64,000 nt of DNA from CAWCTB01 sp963798275 (lineage in GTDB: Bacteria; Acidobacteriota; Terriglobia; Terriglobales; Acidobacteriaceae). Below are positions 9,241 through 21,308 of this stretch, piece after piece; position 1 is the first letter of the stretch; each line of letters begins with the position of its first letter. Made by a program: the position numbers and the translations under genes. Under the pieces are notes generated by a model. That model was not told the DNA's origin. It saw only the letters and a list, made by a program, of their open reading frames with translations, and did not search any database. The DNA is taken from positions 1-64,000 of the forward strand of contig CAWCTB010000052.1 in the NCBI GenBank assembly GCA_963798275.1, read 5' to 3'.

Positions 9241-11500
9241 ATGAGTTCATTCGAAGACAAAGTGCGAGAGGTAAGCGAGTGGTTTTCCAGTCCGCGATTC
9301 AAGGGGATTGTTCGCCTCTACTCGCCTCGTCAAGTAGTGGAACAGAGGGGCACGATTGGAACCGACTATCCGGTTACGCGAGCCGCTGCTGAGGGTTTTT
9401 ATGCCCGGCTCAGAGAGCTGTTTCACGCCGGCAAGTCGATTACGACGTTCGGCCCGTACTCGCCGGGGCAGGCGGTGACCATCAAGCGCCTGGGAATCGA
9501 AGGCATCTACCTCGGCGGTTGGGCGACATCGGCTAAAGGCAGCATCACCGAAGACCCGGGCGCCGATCTTGCCAGCTACCCGCTGAGCCAGGTGCCGGAT
9601 GAGGCCGCGGCCATCGTGCGCGCCTTGATCACGGCTGACAGGAACCAGCTTTTCTTTCGTTCCCGCATGAAGCCGGAACAGCGGGCGGCCACCCCCGAAT
9701 TCGATTTTCGGCCGTTCATCATCGCCGACGCTGACACCGGGCACGGAGGCGACGCTCACGTCAGGAACCTGATCCGCCGATTCGTGGAAGTCGGGGTGCC
9801 GGGCTACCACATCGAAGACCAGAAGCCGGGCGTGAAGAAGTGCGGCCACCAGGGCGGCAAGGTGCTGGTGTCGGAAAACGACCAGATTCTGCGGCTCAAT
9901 GCTGCGCGCTTCCAGCTCGACGTGATGCGGGTGCCCGGAATCATCGTGGCCCGCACCGACGCGGAAGCGGCGAACCTGCTGGAAGGATGTGCGGATGAGC
10001 GCGACCAGCCCTTCATCCTGGGCGCTACCAACCTGGATGTGCCGAGCTACAAGGCGGTGTTTCTCGCGCTGCAGAGAAAATTCTACGAAGCCGGAGTCGA
10101 TGAGGTCAGGGGTCACATGATGTTCGCCATGCCGGAGTCCGAGTACGCCGCGGCCACCGCATGGCTGGAGACCACCGAACTGCTGCCGCTCGTCGAAGTG
10201 AGCGCCAAGGCATACAAGCAAGGTTCCGATGGCCTGGTCGATAACATGCTCGACAAGGTGATTCCGCAATTCCTCGATGCATGGCAGGAGGCGGCCGATC
10301 TCAAGACCTATCGGCAAGCGGTCGCTGATGCCATCAAGTTCCGCGTCAGCCAGGGCGAGACATTTGAGTTGGGGGCTGAGCAATGGCTGGCTTTCTCCAA
10401 GCGTGCGTCGTGGTACGCGGCCCGCGAAAAAGCCCGGTCGATGGAAGTCAACATCGACTGGGATTGCGAACTGGCCAAAACGCCAGAGGGCTACTACCAG
10501 GTGCAGGGAGGGCTCGACTACGCCATCGCCAAGTCTCTCGCGGTCGCGCCCTTCGCCGACATTTTGTGGATGGAGACGGCCACTGCGAATCTGGAGGAGG
10601 CCAAAGCCTTCGCGGATGCGATTCACGCCGAATTTCCCGACAAGATGCTGGCGTATAACCTGTCGCCCTCGTTCAACTGGGACACCACCGGCATGAGCGA
10701 CGAGCAGATGAAGAACTTTCCCGAAGAACTGGGCAAACTGGGCTTCGTCTTCAACTTCATTACCTATGGCGGACATCAGATCGATGGTCTCGCTGCCGAG
10801 GAATTTGCCACCGCGCTGCGACAGGACGGGATGTTGTCGCTGGCCCGTTTGCAGCGAAAGCTAAGGCTGATCGAATCGCCCTATCGCACTCCGCAGACAC
10901 TGGTCGGCGGTCCACGGCTCGACGCCGCGCTGATGGCGTCCTCCGGTCGCACCGCAACCACCAAGGCCATGGGCAAGGGTTCGACTCAGCACCAGCACCT
11001 GGTGCAGACGGAGCTTCCTCCCAAGGTTCTGGAAGACTGGCTGCAGATATGGGCGGAGCATAACGGCTTGCCCCCAGTATTACCGCGTCAAGTTGCGTCC
11101 GGTGGCGGCGGGTGCGGACTTCCTGGAACTCAGCTTGTGGAACGATTCCAAGGACCGGGTCGGCAACATCATCTTTGCCGATGTACACGATCGGCATGGT
11201 TATAAGCTGCTTTCGATCCGTGACATGAACACGTTTGATCCCACCCTGCGCAAGAAGCGGCTGATGACGCTGGCCCACCTCTTCCTGCTGCAACGCTATA
11301 AGGCTGGGTTGGTACACTACTTGAGCCCGACCGCCGACAATCAGCACCAGGCACAGAAGATGGAGAGATTGGGCCTCTTCAGCAACGTCAATGACCAGGC
11401 GGGGCTGATCATCGTCGCCAGCGTCAACACAGGACGGGTCGTAGAGCTGCTTAACCCGGACCGAGTGGCCCTGCGGAAATTGATTACCAAGACGGGGTAA
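9241..11500 (+). CDS. aceA: Isocitrate lyase, long two-domain (ICL2-like) form, frameshifted
   Basis: It cleaves isocitrate to glyoxylate and succinate, the entry step of the glyoxylate shunt, which is needed for growth on fatty acids. The catalytic motif KKCGH lies at about residues 199-203, with DADTGHGG, YHIEDQ and RTDAEA for metal and substrate binding. After one correction the protein is about 752 residues, close to the mycobacterial ICL2 length and far longer than the 430-residue ordinary enzyme; the last 170 residues form an extra domain. ATG 9241 is the start. The frame breaks near 11070, where a run of five C should be four (GLPQYYRVKL), and continues to 11500. A beta-oxidation cluster lies 2 kb downstream. 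Confidence 0.9.
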
Positions 11501-11531
11501 AGGTTGGTTTGCCCTGGGTCATCGGATTTGG

Positions 11532-11567
11532 CGAGGTCCTCAGGCGCTTCGCGCTTGCAGGACCTCG
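11532..11567. terminator. Hairpin between convergent genes
   Basis: A perfect 9-bp inverted repeat (CGAGGTCCT and AGGACCTCG) encloses an 18-base loop that can itself fold. It lies 31 bp after the isocitrate lyase stop. No T run follows, so a terminator role is an inference from position. Confidence 0.45.
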
Positions 11568-11631
11568 TCGCGTCATGGCCGCATCCGGCCCGCTGATTTA
11601 TCGGAACCCCGCCGCGATTCCCGGCAAAGAA

Positions 11632-11667
11632 AAGGCGGGTACTGACAATGCCCTCCAGTCCCGCCTT
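11632..11667 (-). terminator. Intrinsic terminator of the DUF2911 gene
   Basis: Read on the minus strand, the arms AAGGCGGG and CCCGCCTT are followed at once by TTCTTT. It lies 14 bp after the DUF2911 stop codon. Confidence 0.75.
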
Positions 11668-11681
11668 CGGATTACGCCTAA

Positions 11682-12216
11682 CTACTTCTTCTCGTTGATC
11701 TTCACGCTTGCGGTGGTGTTCTCCCAGTCCAGCTTGAGAACTGCGGAAGCTGGCGCCGGTCTTGTCCAACGAGATGGTGAAGATTTCCAGACCGGACGGA
11801 AGCTGGCCGACCTTCATGGGGATGCGCGCCAGATCCTGCTCCTGGTGATACTCGGTACCCCACTGGCCGGTCTGCTTGTTGACGATGAGTTGCCACGCGC
11901 TTTCGCCGGGCAGGGTGTAGAGCGTGTAGCTCCCCTTGGGGACCGTGGTGCCACCGATATCGAGATCGACGTCCGTGGTGAGGCTGGTGGCCGAGTTCGC
12001 TCCGGTGCGCCAGACTACTCCGTAGGGAACCAGGCCGCCGTAAATTTTACGGCCGCGCATGGAGGGACGGCTGTACTTGATGCTGACCGTCTTGCCATCA
12101 GCGAACGACACCGAAGCCTCGCCCGGAGGGCTTAGCACCTTCTGCTGTGCGACAGCGACGGTTGCCAGCGCAAACAGGGCGACGATAATCAGGAAACCGG
12201 AACGGCTCTTCTGCAT
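11682..12216 (-). CDS. DUF2911 family exported protein, frameshifted
   Basis: The start is ATG 12216 (MQKSRSGFLIIVALF), preceded by AAGGAG. A signal peptide ends near AVAQQ. The body has typical DUF2911 phrases: SVSFADGKTVSIKYSRPSMR, YGVVWRTGAN, VPKGSYTLYTLPG and WQLIVNKQTGQWG. The family is common in Acidobacteria and Bacteroidetes and has no known function. Near 11734 the minus strand reads CTCAAGCTGG; removing one A restores SSQLDWENTTASV and a stop at 11682, a normal family C-terminus. Without the correction the frame runs far into the isocitrate lyase gene. It is divergent from the small gene at 12308. Confidence 0.85.
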
Positions 12217-12307
12217 TGCATTCTCCTTGTCCAATTTCATAACAAACTCATGATGCCAGACCGCGGCTTTATTATTCACGCTGCGGCGAAACGATACAAT
12301 CGAGCCC

Positions 12308-12577
12308 ATGAGTGTATTGGACGAAAAGCGCGAAGAGCTGGATCACTACGAGTTTATGATGGGCAAGCCGCGAGGCCGCCTGGCGGTAGCGCTGGACACT
12401 TTGACCGACGCGCTAACCATGGTGGGCCAGCATGGCGTCTACTGCCAAAGCGCGCGGCAGATTGGCAAGCCCGCGATGGATATCCAGATTGTGATGAAGG
12501 GGATCACGGACGCTAAAGAGCTGATCTCGTCGGTGATGGAAGAGTTGCGCAAAGAAAAGGACGCTAATCCCGCTTAA
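12308..12577 (+). CDS. Small protein of unknown function
   Basis: This 89-residue protein starts MSVLDEKREELDHYEF. It is soluble and probably mostly helical, with charged ends and a hydrophobic middle. No family is recognised. It is divergently transcribed from the DUF2911 gene with about 90 bp between starts, and no gene on the opposite strand explains this frame. It is not in an evident operon. Confidence 0.65.
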   Translation: MSVLDEKREELDHYEFMMGKPRGRLAVALDTLTDALTMVGQHGVYCQSARQIGKPAMDIQIVMKGITDAKELISSVMEELRKEKDANPA

Positions 12578-12592
12578 TCGTTAGAGCGCCTT

Positions 12593-12757
12593 TTATTCTT
12601 CGAGGTAGAGTTCGGTGGCCTCACGGAGATTCGCGACAGCCTCTTCGAGAGAACGTCCCTGGCTGACGACTCCAACCTCGGGACATTCGGCGACATACCA
12701 GTCTTCCTCTCGATGAACGACTGCGGTATAGGTCTGGGTCTGCATACCGACTGCCAT
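12593..12757 (-). CDS. HicB-like (UPF0150) small protein, orphan
   Basis: A 54-residue frame, too short for usual ORF cut-offs, reads from ATG 12757 to the stop at 12593. The sequence YTAVVHREEDWYVAECPEV followed by GVVSQGRSLEEAVANL is the classic HicB fold: two strands, the W-x-A-x-C-P motif, and the S-x-G-x-S-x-E-E-A helix. HicB proteins are normally antitoxins of HicA mRNA interferases, often with an added DNA-binding domain. No HicA frame lies on either side and no DNA-binding tail is present, so it may be a stand-alone member of the family. Confidence 0.8.
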   Translation of the reverse strand: MAVGMQTQTYTAVVHREEDWYVAECPEVGVVSQGRSLEEAVANLREATELYLEE

Positions 12758-12802
12758 CACTATAACTCAGATCCAAACCCAGGTGCGTGCGCAGGCTCAG
12801 AG

Positions 12803-13183
12803 CTACAGCCAGATGGAAGACCGGCGGCCTTCAACTGAGCCCTTCGGCTGCCACAGGCAAATCTCGTTGCCATCCGGATCGTGCAGTCGCGAGAGCAGGC
12901 CCTGGCCTTCATCTTTTGCGGGAGTGGTTGCGACCCCGCGCTGCTGTAATTCAGCCTGCGCCTGCGCTATGTCGTCGACGCGCAGGCAGAGCCTCGCGTT
13001 CCCGTGACCTCCGAGAGGCTCGCCATGGCTGGTGGGAACCAGCTCGAGCCGCACCCCATCCACCTCAAAACGTGCCACGTGGCCTCGCGATACAAGCTTG
13101 AGGCCGAGCGAGTCGCGATAGAAGGCGATCGACCGCTCCAGATCGGAAACGTAATAAAACACGCAATCGAAATCGAGGGTCAT
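12803..13183 (-). CDS. VOC (glyoxalase/bleomycin-resistance) family protein
   Basis: This 126-residue protein begins MTLDFDCVFYYVSDLERS with the family pattern FYRDSLGLKLV and ends with LHDPDGNEICLWQP. It is a single VOC unit, so a dimer would be expected. The metal-ligand positions cannot be assigned with confidence. The substrate is unknown; members include glyoxalases, dioxygenases and antibiotic-binding proteins. It lies between the HicB-like gene and fadE on the same strand, but there is no sign of a shared operon. Confidence 0.85.
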   Translation of the reverse strand: MTLDFDCVFYYVSDLERSIAFYRDSLGLKLVSRGHVARFEVDGVRLELVPTSHGEPLGGHGNARLCLRVDDIAQAQAELQQRGVATTPAKDEGQGLLSRLHDPDGNEICLWQPKGSVEGRRSSIWL

Positions 13184-13337
13184 GATATTGAAGCCTAGAA
13201 CGGCTGCGGGGAGGCGCGCGGTGATAAGCAGGCGAGTTTTTTACAGGGCATGCCTGTTTCGGAACTGTGCGACTGTGGGAACAAGGAAAGTGAGCGGAGC
13301 CCTTGCAGACTCCGCCCCTGCTAAAGTTCCGCGCGAG

Positions 13338-15125
<1,788 letters not shown>

Positions 15126-15155
15126 GTGATCCTCGCTCGTGAAATTTCAAAAACC

Positions 15156-15246
15156 ATCTGTCGCCCCTACGGGGCCCGGAATCGTTTAGCGTGGGCCTAC
15201 CCAGCGTTCCGCTTCGCTCCACGCTGGGCTACACTGAGCGCCCCTG
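15156..15246. repeat. Palindromic repeat, family B, copy 1
   Basis: It contains the short palindrome CCCCTACGGGG and a longer hairpin with CCCAGCGT and ACGCTGGG arms. A related copy lies at 24776-24852, sharing CTGTCG, an ACGGG palindrome, and CCTACCCAGC. It sits between fadA and fadE. Confidence 0.7.
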
Positions 15247-15309
15247 CGGGCTGGCCGTGGCCACGTCGAGCTGCTCGCCAGCATCGCTGGCCGCCAGCGA
15301 ACAGCGGCC

Positions 15310-16490
<1,181 letters not shown>

Positions 16491-16504
16491 GGGAAGCTCC
16501 GGGG

Positions 16505-16533
16505 AAGCTGTCAGCTATCAGCCGCCAGCTCCC
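16505..16533. repeat. Short AGCT-rich repeat, family C, copy 1
   Basis: It is a run of overlapping CAGCT/AGCTG units directly upstream of fadA. A near-identical copy lies at 47023-47050, immediately after the hexosaminidase stop codon. Confidence 0.65.
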
Positions 16534-16558
16534 AGCTAATTACCAATTGTTAAATCTG

Positions 16559-16595
16559 GTTTTGTAAAGTTTGCATCGTGTTTGCTTTACAAAAC
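16559..16595. promoter_or_regulatory. AT-rich inverted repeat upstream of fadA
   Basis: The arms GTTTTGTAAAG and CTTTACAAAAC form a perfect 11-bp inverted repeat around a 15-base spacer, in the AT-rich segment about 70 bp upstream of the fadA start. It could be an operator or a hairpin in the leader; the arms do not resemble the FadR-type site upstream of fadN. Confidence 0.5.
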
Positions 16596-16599
16596 TCTT

Positions 16600-17293
16600 T
16601 CATCGAATCCTTAGAATCAGTCGGTTAGACGGATTTTTGTCTCCAAATTCTTCAAAGCAAATGGTTTATATGTATATTCTTGAGCTGTAACGAGTTAGAG
16701 TGCGTTGCCGGAACGGTTGCGGCGTCCGGTTTCGGTTGTGCTAGGTACGAGTTGGTTACGCCGTCTCTTCGTCCTGCCGTCCGCTCCGCGGACTCTGGGA
16801 TCGCTTTCCTTCATGCCTTAACCCAGTGCTCAAGCGCTGAGGCTAACGATCTCGACTCGACGCATCCTGCGGTTTCAGCCCGCCGCTAACACCGTGATGC
16901 TCGGTTTATGTGCTGGATCCGCGAACCGAGTCGCCGTGTCGTCGCAGACCTTCCGATGAAACTCGTGCTCGTCCGCTTAGTCTGTTCGACCGCTCGACAG
17001 CACGCGCTCCGGAAGATTCCGCGGATGCGCGCAACGGTATCCCAGCGATCCGACATGCCTCAATCCTGCCTGTTCAATGCAACGTCGAGCGGGATCGCTG
17101 AGGACCCCGACTCACGTTCCGGGCTTCACGTGCGGAGTCGACCGCTGCAGGCATCCAAGCAGATCTCTCGAGCCGCGACATCGCCTCAATATTTGCAGCC
17201 CGTTCGTCGCTACTCGTCCGATTCAATCCGTCATTGACTTCGCTCGTCTCGCTCTCGTGCCAATCTGATCCGTCGTCGACTGCCATTCTTGCA
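16600..17293. other. Unexplained region between fadN and fadA
   Basis: The first 80 bases are AT-rich and probably belong to a fadA promoter. The remaining 600 bases (about 16690-17290) have no recognisable gene on either strand. They are unusually dense in TCG/CGA triplets, giving the minus strand a purine-rich GA/CGA texture unlike the flanking genes. Open frames of up to about 110 codons exist but match nothing known. Confidence 0.5.
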
Positions 17294-19703
17294 CTAATTC
17301 CTCAGCGTCTTGCCGGTTTTCAGCGTGAACTGGATACGCTCCTGGGTTTTGCGTTCGCCGGCGAGCGACTTGAAGGCCTCGCGCTCCAGGTCGAGCAGGT
17401 ACTGTTCGCTGACCAGCGTGCCCGGGGTGACGTTGCCGCCGCAGAGCACTTCGGCCACTTTGCCGGCGATTTTCAACTCATGATCGCTGATGAACTCGCC
17501 CTGGCGCATGATGTGCGCGCCCAGCTTCAGCGTCGCCAGGATGCTCTCGCCCGGCGCTGGAATGTCGTGTGCGAGGCGTCAGCGGACGCTAGCCCTCGTG
17601 CGCCAGCTCCAAGCGCGCGCTCCTTGGCGTCGCTCAGCACACGCTCGCGATTCATGGTGACGTTGTCGCCCGGGGAGAGGAATCCGAGATTGCGGGCCTC
17701 GATCGCCGAGGTCGAGACCTTGGCCATGGCAACGGTCTCGAAGGCCTGCTTCATGGCTTCCATCAGCTCGACGCTTTCGCCGCGACCCTGCCGGACGGAT
17801 GTGCGTAGCCTTATGGATGGCGCGAATCGTCATCTCCTTGCAGCCACCGCCGCCGGGCAGGAGGCCGACGCCGACTTCCACCAGTCCGGCGTACAGTTCG
17901 GCGTGCGGCTGACGGGCCGCGGCGTGCAGCGTGATTTCCGTACCGCCGCCAAGCGTCATGCCGAACGGCGCGACCACCACCGGCTTGGGCGAGAACTTGA
18001 TGGCCTGGGTCATGTTCTGGAACTGGCGGATGGCCATGTCGACTTCGTCCCACTCTTCTTCCTGGACGGCCATCAGCAGCATCATGATGTTGGCGCCGAC
18101 GGAGAAGTTGGGGGCGTCGTTGGTGATGACGAAGGCGTCGAAGTTGTCGCCCGCGCCGCCGGGCTTCAGCGTCTGGGTGATCATCTGCACGATGTCGCCG
18201 CCCAGCGAATTCATCTTGGAGTGGAACTCGATGCAGGCGACACCGTCGCCGAGATCGACCAGCGATGCGCCGGAGTTCTTCTTCACCACACCGTTCGACT
18301 TTTTCGCAACTGTGACCGACCACACGCCCTCGGGGACATCTACGGCGCGTGTAGCCGGCGCTGGCCAGGTCGAAGTAGTCGCGTCCGCTGGCGGTCCTGG
18401 GATCGTCGGCGTACCAACTGGTCTTGCCGGAGGCGAGCAGCTTCTCGACGCTGGCAGCAACCGGCTTGCCTTCCTTCTTCATGCGCTCGACGGTGCGAGG
18501 AACGCCGGCGACGTCCCACAACTCGAACGGACCGAGCTCCCAGTTGAAACCGAGCTTCATGGCGCGATCGATTTCGACGATGGAGTCGGAAATTTCGCCG
18601 ATGCGGTTGGCGGAATAGGTCCACAGGTCGGAGAGGACGCTCCACAGGAAGGTGTTGGCTTTGTCTTTGGAGGGCGCGAGCAGCATGGCGAGCCGTTCGT
18701 TCAGGTCGTCGACGTTCTTCGCCATCTCCAGCGCGGGCAGCTTGGCCTTCTGCAGAGCACGGTACTCCAGCGTCTTCCAGTCGAGCGCCAGGCGCTGGTC
18801 GCCCTCGGGGGCTTTCTGCTTCTTGTAGAAGCCGCCCTTGGTCTTGTCGCCCAGCCATTTGCGGTTGAGCATCTCGAGGAAGAACGGCGGCAGCTTGAGG
18901 TCGCTGCGCTCGTCGTGGATGTTGGTGGTGGCGTTGCGCACGACGTGGCCGAGGATGTCGAGTCCGACGAGATCGCCGAGGCGGAAGGTGGCGGTCTTGG
19001 GCCAGCCGACGGCAGTGCCGGTGAGGGCGTCAACTTCTTCGACGCTGAGGTCCATCTCCTGCATGATGCGCATGACGTTCAGCATGGAGAAGGTGCCGAT
19101 GCGATTGGCGATGAAGTTGGGCGTGTCCTTGGCGTGCACGACACCCTTGCCGAGGTGCAGATCGCAGAAGTGCGCGATCGCGTCTGCATCAGCGCGGGAT
19201 CGGCGTCGGGGGTGGGGATCAGCTCCAGCAGGCGCATGTAGCGCGGCGGATTGAAGAAGTGCGTGCCGAACCAGGAGCGGCGGAAGTCCTCGGGAAAGCC
19301 TTCGGCGATTTTGGCTACCGGCAGGCCGCTGGTGTTGGTGGTGATGATCGTTCCCGGCTTGCGGACGGCATCGACCTCGCGCAGCAGCGTCGCGCTTGAT
19401 GTCGAGGTCTTCGACGACGGCTTCGATGATCCAGTCGACTTCGGCCAGTTTGGGCAGGTCGTCTTCGAAGTTGCCGACGGTGACCAGACACTCCAGCGAG
19501 GGCTTGAAGAAGGCGGCGGGCTTGGATTTGACCGCAGCTTCGAGTCCGGCAGCGGCAATGCGATTGCGCGCCGGGCCGTCGGCGTCGGGCGGAACGATGT
19601 CGAACAAGTAGGACGGAACACCGGCATTGGCCAGGTGCGCGGAGATGCGGGCGCCCATGGTGCCCGCGCCCAGGACGGCGACTTTGTGGATCTGTTTGTG
19701 CAT
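17294..19703 (-). CDS. fadN: 3-hydroxyacyl-CoA dehydrogenase / enoyl-CoA hydratase fusion (FadN type), frameshifted
   Basis: This is the bifunctional beta-oxidation enzyme, with the dehydrogenase first (B. subtilis FadN order, opposite to E. coli FadB). The N-terminal Rossmann motif GAGTMGARI is followed by NTSGLPVAKIAEG and GTHFFNPPRYM, then KDTPNFIANRIGTF. The C-terminal half has a hydratase fold with VGANIMMLLMA, APFGMTLGGG and GLLPGGGG. At least five corrections are needed, near 19385, 19200, 18345, 17800 and 17611. The corrected protein would be about 800 residues. A TAG near 17591 interrupts the corrected frame and may be a base error. A FadR-like palindrome lies 300 bp upstream. Confidence 0.85.
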
Positions 19704-19998
19704 GGATGTCTGATCGCTCCAACTACGCGCCAGCCGAGATTGAGCCGGACTAACGGGTTAATACCTGGACATTCTTTTAGATGAGTGCAAGGGATGCGTT
19801 CAGGAACTTCGATTCTGGGAAAGAGGGGGAAGAGAATAAGAATTTCGCAGGTCTGAGCGAGCGTGATGGAAGGAAAGTCTGGCTCTTCACGGTGTCTCTC
19901 CTCTACAACTAAACGGCCCCAAAATACAAGCAGCGCGCGTCGCAAGATGTGGGGTGAGGATGGCAACGACGCGCGCCGTATTAAGTTGAGATAAGAGT

Positions 19999-20020
19999 AC
20001 TGAATGAATGCTCATTCAGT
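19999..20020. promoter_or_regulatory. FadR (TetR-type) operator upstream of fadN
   Basis: A perfect 9-bp inverted repeat has arms ACTGAATGA and TCATTCAGT with the 4-base centre ATGC. The inner 18 bases (TGAATGA-ATGC-TCATTCA) match the site reported for B. subtilis FadR, including the 4-base spacing. It lies 296 bp upstream of fadN, so regulation of the fadN-fadA-fadE genes by an acyl-CoA-responsive repressor is inferred. Confidence 0.75.
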
Positions 20021-20057
20021 CAAGGGAAATCGGCGTAAATTCTTTTCCCATTTTGGG

Positions 20058-20753
20058 TTAGGAGATCAGCTTGGCTAGCAGGAAGGCGGCCCCGGCGGCA
20101 AGTCCGCCGATCACAACGGTTTGTGAGGCCGAACGGGCGGGGCGGGCGCCGGTAAAACGCCCCTTGATGAAGCCGAAAACGCCCAATGCCAGCAGGGTTA
20201 CCAGGACCGACCAGAGCAGCGCGGTCCTGGAGCTGTGCAAAAGCATATAAGGCGCGAGGGGAATGATGCCTCCGGCGATGTAGGAGGCGGCGATGGTGGC
20301 AGCGCTCTGCAGGGCGCGCTTCGGGTCGGGTTCCTCCAGTCCGAGTTCAAAGCGCATCATGAAGTCGACCCACTGCTGCGGCCGTTTGGTCAGGGACTTT
20401 ACGACAGGCTCGCTCTCTTCCGAGGAGAGGCCGTAGTCGGTGAAGACCTTCTGGACCTCGCGGGCTTCTTCGTCGGGGATCTCCTGCACTTCGCGCCACT
20501 CGCGCTGGCGCTCGCTCTCGTAGTGCTCGGCGTCACCGCGGGCGGCGAGGTATCCACCGAGACCCATGGCGATGGAGCCGGCGGCGATTTCGGCGAGGCC
20601 GGCGACCACGACGATGTGACTGTTGTCGACGGCGCCGGACAATCCCGCGGCCAGGGCAAAGGGAACGGTGAGTCCGTCGGACATGCCGATGACGACGTCG
20701 CGGACGACTTCTCCGGAGGTGAAGTGGCGTTCAATGTGGGGTGTTTGCGGCAT
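20058..20753 (-). CDS. VIT1/CCC1 family membrane protein (Fe/Mn transporter-like)
   Basis: This 231-residue protein has the family start VIGMSDGLTVPFALAAGLSGA, a second helix with AGSIAMGLGGYLAARG, a charged cytoplasmic loop rich in Glu (residues about 75-130, probable metal binding) and three C-terminal helices. VIT1-type proteins move Fe2+ or Mn2+ out of the cytosol. The ATG at 20753 lies inside the end of the NUDIX gene, a 23-bp overlap, so the two are probably translated from one transcript. The FadR-type site lies just downstream of its stop and belongs to fadN. Confidence 0.9.
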   Translation of the reverse strand: MPQTPHIERHFTSGEVVRDVVIGMSDGLTVPFALAAGLSGAVDNSHIVVVAGLAEIAAGSIAMGLGGYLAARGDAEHYESERQREWREVQEIPDEEAREVQKVFTDYGLSSEESEPVVKSLTKRPQQWVDFMMRFELGLEEPDPKRALQSAATIAASYIAGGIIPLAPYMLLHSSRTALLWSVLVTLLALGVFGFIKGRFTGARPARSASQTVVIGGLAAGAAFLLAKLIS

Positions 20754-21258
20754 GGTCTCCCAATTCCGGATGGGCTTTCAGGTACTGCAAAGCGAGGTCG
20801 GCAACTTCGCGCTCTCCCTTGTAGCTGAGGGTGCGCCGGGCTTCCTCCAGGGGCAGCCAGAAGGCGTGCTGCACTTCGACGCGCATCTCGGGCGAGATGT
20901 TTCCCAGGCGTCCGCCGCGATAGAGCAAGAGGTAGAAGCTGACGATTTTGAAGACGCGGGAGCGGTCGCCCCAGTTGCGCACGTAAAAGTACTTGATGTC
21001 GGTGAGCTTGGAAACGACTTCGGCGCGCACGCCGGTCTCTTCCCGCACCTCGCGCAGGGCAGTCTGTTCGGGCTTCTCGCCGGCGTCGATGGCGCCTTTG
21101 GGAAGCGCAACCAGTTCGGACAGGCGCTGCCTGTCTTTGGAGCGAAGGGGGTGGATGGGCTTTTTAGGGCGGTCCATGTGGGGCTCGATGACGGCCAGGT
21201 ACCAGCGGCTGTGCATCTTCCGCAGTACTACGCCGCCGGCCGAGAACTCGCGCACCAT
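20731..21258 (-). CDS. NUDIX hydrolase
   Basis: This 175-residue protein contains a complete Nudix box: G-A-I-D-A-G-E followed after seven residues by REVREETG. It hydrolyses a nucleoside diphosphate linked to another group; the substrate cannot be read from the sequence. The N-terminal MVREFSAGGVVLRK is typical of the MutT-like branch. The gene overlaps the VIT1 gene by 23 bp. A repeat copy lies upstream of its start. Confidence 0.9.
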   Translation of the reverse strand: MVREFSAGGVVLRKMHSRWYLAVIEPHMDRPKKPIHPLRSKDRQRLSELVALPKGAIDAGEKPEQTALREVREETGVRAEVVSKLTDIKYFYVRNWGDRSRVFKIVSFYLLLYRGGRLGNISPEMRVEVQHAFWLPLEEARRTLSYKGEREVADLALQYLKAHPELGDHAANTPH

Positions 21259-21308
21259 AGGTAGAGGGGGAAAGGGATCGAGCAGTTTCAGTGAAGGTGT
21301 AGACCGAG

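Noticed and set aside
9247..10776. 509-codon open frame on the minus strand opposite isocitrate lyase
   Set aside because: It mirrors the GC-rich codon structure of aceA, has no recognisable domain and no ribosome binding site.
16680..17286. Small frames of 60-110 codons in the fadN-fadA gap
   Set aside because: None has a recognisable domain or good start signal; the region is reported as unexplained instead.
17931..19241. 436-codon plus-strand frame opposite fadN
   Set aside because: Opposite a gene with full dehydrogenase and hydratase motifs; no family resemblance.
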